64,000 nucleotides of DNA from Sinorhizobium psoraleae. Lineage in GTDB: Bacteria; Pseudomonadota; Alphaproteobacteria; Rhizobiales; Rhizobiaceae. Shown here piece after piece: positions 60,791 through 64,000 of the stretch; position 1 is the stretch's first letter, and each line of letters begins with the position of its first letter. A program made the position numbers and the translations under genes. Under the pieces are notes generated by a model. That model was not told where the DNA came from and made no database searches. It worked only from the letters and a program-made list of their open reading frames with translations. The stretch lies in assembly GCF_013283645.1 (NCBI RefSeq), contig NZ_JABEKV010000007.1:141830-205829 (forward strand), written 5' to 3'.

Positions 60791-61042
60791 TCAACAGCGC
60801 CGTTGGGGGCTGTAACCGCGCGCTCGCTTCTGGCGAGCCAAGACAAGGAAGTACCCGATCGCTTGACGCTCATCGTTAAACAGATCAATGCGCTCTTTGC
60901 CGCGAGTGCCGATCCGGCCCCAACGGCGGACGAGCGAAGCGCCGCCGAAGAGATCCGGTTCGATCGACATCGTGTAATAGCGCGCCATGTTCTTGGTCGC
61001 GTCAATGCGCAGAACATACAGGCGGAACCAGTGCTGGGTCAT
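60791..61042 (-). CDS. Stand-alone WGR-domain protein
   Basis: 83 residues. ARYYTMSIEPDLFGGASLVR and RWGRIGTRGKERIDLFNDER contain the Trp-Gly-Arg motif of the WGR domain, and ARGYSP closes it. WGR domains occur in poly(ADP-ribose) polymerases and in many short bacterial proteins on plasmids; they bind nucleic acid ends in the former, while the bacterial role is not established. Translation could also begin at the Met in NMARYYTM (60988). Confidence 0.8.
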   Translation of the reverse strand: MTQHWFRLYVLRIDATKNMARYYTMSIEPDLFGGASLVRRWGRIGTRGKERIDLFNDERQAIGYFLVLARQKRARGYSPQRRC

Positions 61043-61452
61043 GCCTGCGAGCTTGGCCGGTCGAGGATTCGCCGTCCAATGACATTTATGAATCGATCAC
61101 CGCTGACCGATTCAAGAATTTGATTGCAGTGCTCGAGCTGGCACGATCGCAACAACGGTCGAATTGCTGATGGTCATTTTGTCTGCGAATGTTGTGCTGA
61201 ATCGCTTTCGCGATGTTGGTTGTTGGTACCGGCATTCCGGGCAACCACGGCGCCAGTGAGGGGCGCCTGAACCTGAACAGAAAAGTTCCGGACCGCTTCC
61301 GTTTTCCACTCCGCCCTTGGGCGGAGCGAAGCAGGCGGAGGCCTGAACGCGCTTTCCATTGCGCCGAAGAGAAGGCCGGAGCCTGTGGTAAACGGGAGTG
61401 GGGCGGCTGCAGTTTTTCTTCTGGCCGCACCGACCATCTTGAAGGACGCGGC
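61043..61452. other. Intergenic region, nothing recognised
   Basis: About 400 bp between the WGR gene and the XRE gene. Several short frames overlap on both strands, none with a recognisable domain. Confidence 0.4.
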
Positions 61453-61950
61453 TTAGCCGCCTTCACTCGTGTTGGGGGCAACAGCTTCCGCCGCTTGTTC
61501 GCCTGGCATCATGCGTTTCAGAAGCCGGATCAGATCGCGCATGGTGTCGGGTGGCAATCGTTCGATAAGCTTCATCAATGTTCGGCGATCCTCTGCTTCC
61601 TCCGGCGTCTTGCCCCACAAGTGCGGCGCTGTGTCAAAGATCATATCCAGGGGCATAAAGCCCATGATCTCACAGAGGTGAATCAGCCGCGGGACCGACA
61701 TCCGAGCTTCTGAGCCCCGCTCGTACCTGCTGTAAACAGATACCGAGAGCCCCAGCAAATGCGCCAACTCGGCGCGGGAGATGCCTTTGGCCTCGCGCGT
61801 TTTTTTGAGCCAGGCGGAGATCTTTTCATCCATCTCCTTCGCGGTAGGGGTGCCGTCGAAACCCGACTGGCGGAAGGCCGGCCTATCAAATTCCGGGTCG
61901 GCTACTTCAACCAAACCTCGTGCGCTCATCAAGCTGACTGCATCCGTCAC
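61453..61950 (-). CDS. XRE-family helix-turn-helix regulator
   Basis: 165 residues from GTG 61950 (AAGG close ahead), or 158 from the ATG at 61929. The XRE domain at about 42-100 reads ISAWLKKTREAKGISRAELA and HLLGLSVSVYSRYERG, with conserved recognition-helix pattern. The C-terminal half (LMKLIERLPPDTMRDLIRLL) is helical and could oligomerise. It resembles phage-type or plasmid repressors. It lies between the ParA-type partition pair and the WGR gene; a role in controlling plasmid or mobile-element functions is likely but not shown. Confidence 0.8.
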   Translation of the reverse strand: MTDAVSLMSARGLVEVADPEFDRPAFRQSGFDGTPTAKEMDEKISAWLKKTREAKGISRAELAHLLGLSVSVYSRYERGSEARMSVPRLIHLCEIMGFMPLDMIFDTAPHLWGKTPEEAEDRRTLMKLIERLPPDTMRDLIRLLKRMMPGEQAAEAVAPNTSEGG

Positions 61951-62223
61951 CGGCCTTACCCTTTTTGTATGTACCGCCCTCAGCGCCCACTATGCACCAC
62001 ATTGAAGTATTTTGGAGTACGTTCTCCGAAGAATCACAGCAATTTTCCCTAATTTTTTGGGGGAGATTGGGGTCGCGAGCTCATTGAGGCGATGGATCAA
62101 AATGCTTCAGCATGCGCCCGAGCATTTCGGCCACGTGGCCTTTTCGGGTACGCCGCTCGCAATACACACGCCAAGGACGCAGCCAATGGCCACTCCAAGA
62201 AGGAAGCCGCGGCCCAACATCGA

Positions 62224-62661
62224 TCAATAGCCGTTATCTTTGAGGAACTGATCGATCGCGGCCTTCATGATGACCGTCATCTTCACGTCGTTCTCAATGG
62301 CGGCCTTTTGCAGCCTCATCTTCGTGTCGTAATCCAGCGGGCAGTTGACGTAGTGCTTGGATTCCCGATCGCGCGCCCTCTTCAAGTCGCGTAATCGAAC
62401 TCTCGAATCCTCTCGCTGCAATGCTCTCGCGGTGGCCCGTTCGCGCCGAGCTTCTTGTGTCGGGGCGATCAGACCATTAGAGGCCTGATCGGCCTCAGTG
62501 CCGACCGGTACAGCCTCTTGAGGTCGATCTGCATTCCTGGTTTCTGTCGACGGCTCAGTCGGATTCGGTGCTGAGTCCGCCGGTGTCGCAGCTTGCTCAA
62601 GTGGGCGGCTGCGACGCGGCGCGACCGCAAAGTCAGAAACGGTAGTTTGACCCTTAGCCAT
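62224..62661 (-). CDS. RHH-like partner of the ParA-type ATPase
   Basis: 145 residues; its ATG overlaps the end of the ParA-type gene by 8 bp. The first 70 residues are Pro/Thr/Ala-rich and probably disordered. The end, YVNCPLDYDTKMRLQKAAIE and NDVKMTVIMKAAIDQFLKDN, looks like a ribbon-helix-helix DNA-binding domain (strand, then two helices). Small RHH proteins paired with short ParA ATPases are usual in type Ib partition systems and VirC1/VirC2-like pairs. It is the likely binder of the phased repeats upstream of the ParA gene. Confidence 0.65.
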   Translation of the reverse strand: MAKGQTTVSDFAVAPRRSRPLEQAATPADSAPNPTEPSTETRNADRPQEAVPVGTEADQASNGLIAPTQEARRERATARALQREDSRVRLRDLKRARDRESKHYVNCPLDYDTKMRLQKAAIENDVKMTVIMKAAIDQFLKDNGY

Positions 62662-63400
62662 TCGCTGCTACCTCATTCTCGCCCGCCAAAATTGCTTCGA
62701 TCTCCCGAACCAGGTTCATCACTTCCGCTCTCGCTTTTTTCACCGACTCTGTGAGCTCGAGCATTTGCACAGTGCCGTAGCCGTTTCGAATTTCGCGATA
62801 GCAATTTCGCTCCATTAGCTCGGTCTTGAGGAGATAGGAGTCGTAGCCCCCTTCCTGCAGGTTCTGCACGAACGGCCTGATCAGGCGGTAGGCTTGCAGC
62901 AGTTTCGCCGGCATGGTGATCCTGGTGACAAAGTTGGCGTGGGGGATTAACCGCCCCACCTTGTCGGAAATATCGGCGGTGTCGGCCGCGGCCTGCCCTG
63001 CCGCCTTGATCTCGTCCTGGTTCGGCTGGATCGGCGTCAGCACAATATCGGAGCCGGCGATGATCGTGTCCCTTAGAACCGTGTCCTGGCCGGGCGAGTC
63101 CATCAAAACGACGTCGAACTTGTTCGCCTCGTTCTCCAGGAGCTGCTGAACGGTGGTCTGGCGCGCGGCGGTTATGAGCTCGATGTTGGCAGGTAGGTTG
63201 TCCTTTGCCTCACAGCGCTTCCACCATTCCTGCAGATTTTGGCGGCCGTCTGCATCAATGAGAAGCACACGCTTCCCCTGAAGCGCATACTCCCCGGCGA
63301 TCAATATCGCTGCTGTTGTCTTCCCAGCCCCACCTTTGCCGCTCACGGCAGAAATAAATAGTGGCAAGCGTCGCAACTCCCTTTGCTGGTCCAAAGTCAT
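62654..63400 (-). CDS. Short ParA/VirC1-type partition ATPase
   Basis: 248 residues from the ATG at 63400 (MTLDQQRELRRLPLF). Walker A in deviant form is ISAVSGKGGAGKTTAAILIA, with LLIDADGRQNLQEWW and VVLMDSPGQDT after it. The short size, without an N-terminal HTH, points to the VirC1/type Ib ParA group, distinct from the RepA of the same window. Such proteins segregate DNA or recruit transfer DNA to the cell pole. It forms an operon with the RHH-like gene, and five repeats lie 51-208 bp upstream. A second partition system beside repABC is unusual on one small stretch. Confidence 0.88.
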   Translation of the reverse strand: MTLDQQRELRRLPLFISAVSGKGGAGKTTAAILIAGEYALQGKRVLLIDADGRQNLQEWWKRCEAKDNLPANIELITAARQTTVQQLLENEANKFDVVLMDSPGQDTVLRDTIIAGSDIVLTPIQPNQDEIKAAGQAAADTADISDKVGRLIPHANFVTRITMPAKLLQAYRLIRPFVQNLQEGGYDSYLLKTELMERNCYREIRNGYGTVQMLELTESVKKARAEVMNLVREIEAILAGENEVAANG

Positions 63401-63450
63401 TCCGGCAGTTCGTCGTGGACTTGCACGGAGTTTCCGCGTCGCACTTGCAC

Positions 63451-63608
63451 ACGATGCGAACAATTGCCCGTACGATGTGGAATCATTGCACTACCGCCCC
63501 GTGTAGTCAATCGAACCAACTAAACCACAGCTATAGGATGTGAACAATTCCCCCCACGATGTGAAACCATTTTCGCAATCGCCCATAAACACATGATGTG
63601 GAACGATC
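63451..63608. repeat. Five phased direct repeats upstream of the ParA-type gene
   Basis: Copies of (A)CGATGTGRAACNATT start at 63451, 63472, 63535, 63556 and 63593: ACGATGCGAACAATTG, ACGATGTGGAATCATTG, AGGATGTGAACAATTC, ACGATGTGAAACCATT, ATGATGTGGAACGATC. The first four are 21, 63 and 21 bp apart, multiples of two helical turns. Such iterons fit a centromere or operator for the ParA/RHH pair. Confidence 0.75.
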
Positions 63609-63945
63609 GTGCTGCTAACTCGTGTGAAATATCGACACGACATGGCTGCTTTTCGACGGCGTTCGGTGCGGCGTCCACCTAAACGCTCTGCTTGATCAGT
63701 GAACCCCGGAGCCGCGTAAGGCCGGCTTTGACGCTCGCACGGAAGCGGCAAGGGCGGAGAGCGGAGCGTCCCTTGCGGCTGAGTACGAGGGGCACAGAAA
63801 GGCCTTCAAAAGCGGATTTCGGAGGTGAACCCTGGTGAGCGTTCCCTCGTTTAAAGGACCGGGGCGGAGGCCCGGTCCGGAAGGACAAAAGGACGAGCGT
63901 AGCGAGGGCAGCTCGGAGTTGTTTAGTTGAATTTCCCCTTACAAT
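63609..63945. other. Region without supported genes near the window end
   Basis: About 340 bp after the ParA-upstream repeats. The hairpin at 63856-63878 is the only clear structure; short minus-strand frames show no known domain. Confidence 0.4.
63856..63878. other. GC-rich hairpin
   Basis: GGACCGGG, loop GCGGAGG, CCCGGTCC: a perfect 8-bp stem in a gene-free stretch. No T-run follows. It could be part of a transfer origin, an RNA or a terminator; nothing distinguishes these. Confidence 0.35.
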
Positions 63946-64000
63946 CTGGAGAGGCTGGAGAGGCTGGAGAGGCTGGAGAGGCTGGAGAGGCTGGAGAGGC
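63946..64000. repeat. 9-bp tandem repeat running out of the window
   Basis: CTGGAGAGG is repeated exactly six times and continues to the last base. Read on the plus strand in one frame it would give repeated Leu-Glu-Arg. The full length lies outside the window. Confidence 0.85.

Noticed and set aside
63451..63608. Repeats considered as a CRISPR array
   Set aside because: Repeats are short, imperfect and irregularly spaced, with no cas genes; iterons fit better.
1..64000. Search for tRNA and rRNA genes
   Set aside because: No cloverleaf-like or rRNA-like sequence was noticed on either strand, although a covariance search would be needed to exclude a tRNA.

Overview
The window is high-GC alphaproteobacterial DNA of the Rhizobiales, most like Rhizobium/Ensifer/Mesorhizobium. 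The diagnosis rests on a complete repABC replication-partition operon, remnants of a Ti/Sym-type trb conjugation operon with a traI autoinducer-synthase relic, a MucR/Ros regulator, an SRAP protein of the rhizobial type and a small RNA of the alpha-r14 (NfeR1-like) family. The molecule is therefore a plasmid or chromid. Pseudogenes and relics of mobile elements are unusually dense, which suggests accessory DNA under relaxed selection; some single-base frameshifts could instead be assembly errors.

Layout. 1-9.8 kb: a glucoamylase-family gene cut by the window edge, a decayed BacA/SbmA-like ABC protein, a large secreted SH3/Gly-rich protein, glycogen phosphorylase, a CBS-BON protein and a frameshifted L-lactate dehydrogenase. 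9.9-13 kb: integrase, IS110 and other debris, then a nucleotidyltransferase-fold gene that abuts a broken trbJ. 13-18.5 kb: trbJ and trbE (frameshifted), trbD, trbC and trbB (intact) and traI (nonsense mutation). 18.8-22.7 kb: repA, repB, a counter-transcribed RNA, repC, two 24-bp palindromes that are probably parS, and a second repC 3' relic. 23-26.7 kb: an NYN/OST-HTH pseudogene, cspA, a tyrosine integrase, an orphan Phd antitoxin and vapBC. 27.3-34.9 kb: an HWE-type histidine kinase, a small phage-like lysis cassette, and two separate relics of SRAP (YedK) genes.

35-42.7 kb: a YeiH-type exporter, a LysR regulator, and a divergent catabolic cluster of flavin/2Fe-2S reductase, amidohydrolase, Rieske ferredoxin, betaine-aldehyde-type dehydrogenase and a betaine-type binding protein. 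This looks like uptake and oxidative breakdown of a quaternary amine or similar compound, but no oxygenase catalytic subunit is present.

42.9-58.9 kb is the most interesting block. It holds a PAS-GGDEF-EAL protein; a class III nucleotide cyclase flanked by a plant-type ferredoxin domain and a Rieske domain; divergently, a periplasmic peptide-type binding protein followed by a membrane GAF-cyclase; a patatin phospholipase with an N-terminal cyclic-nucleotide-binding domain; a FadL-type outer-membrane protein; an alpha-r14 small RNA; and a membrane GGDEF protein. Signal sensing, cyclic-nucleotide synthesis and a cyclic-nucleotide-gated lipase thus lie side by side. 59-64 kb: small conserved rhizobial genes, mucR, a stand-alone WGR protein, an XRE regulator, and a ParA plus RHH-like pair downstream of helically phased repeats. 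A 9-bp tandem repeat runs into the window end.
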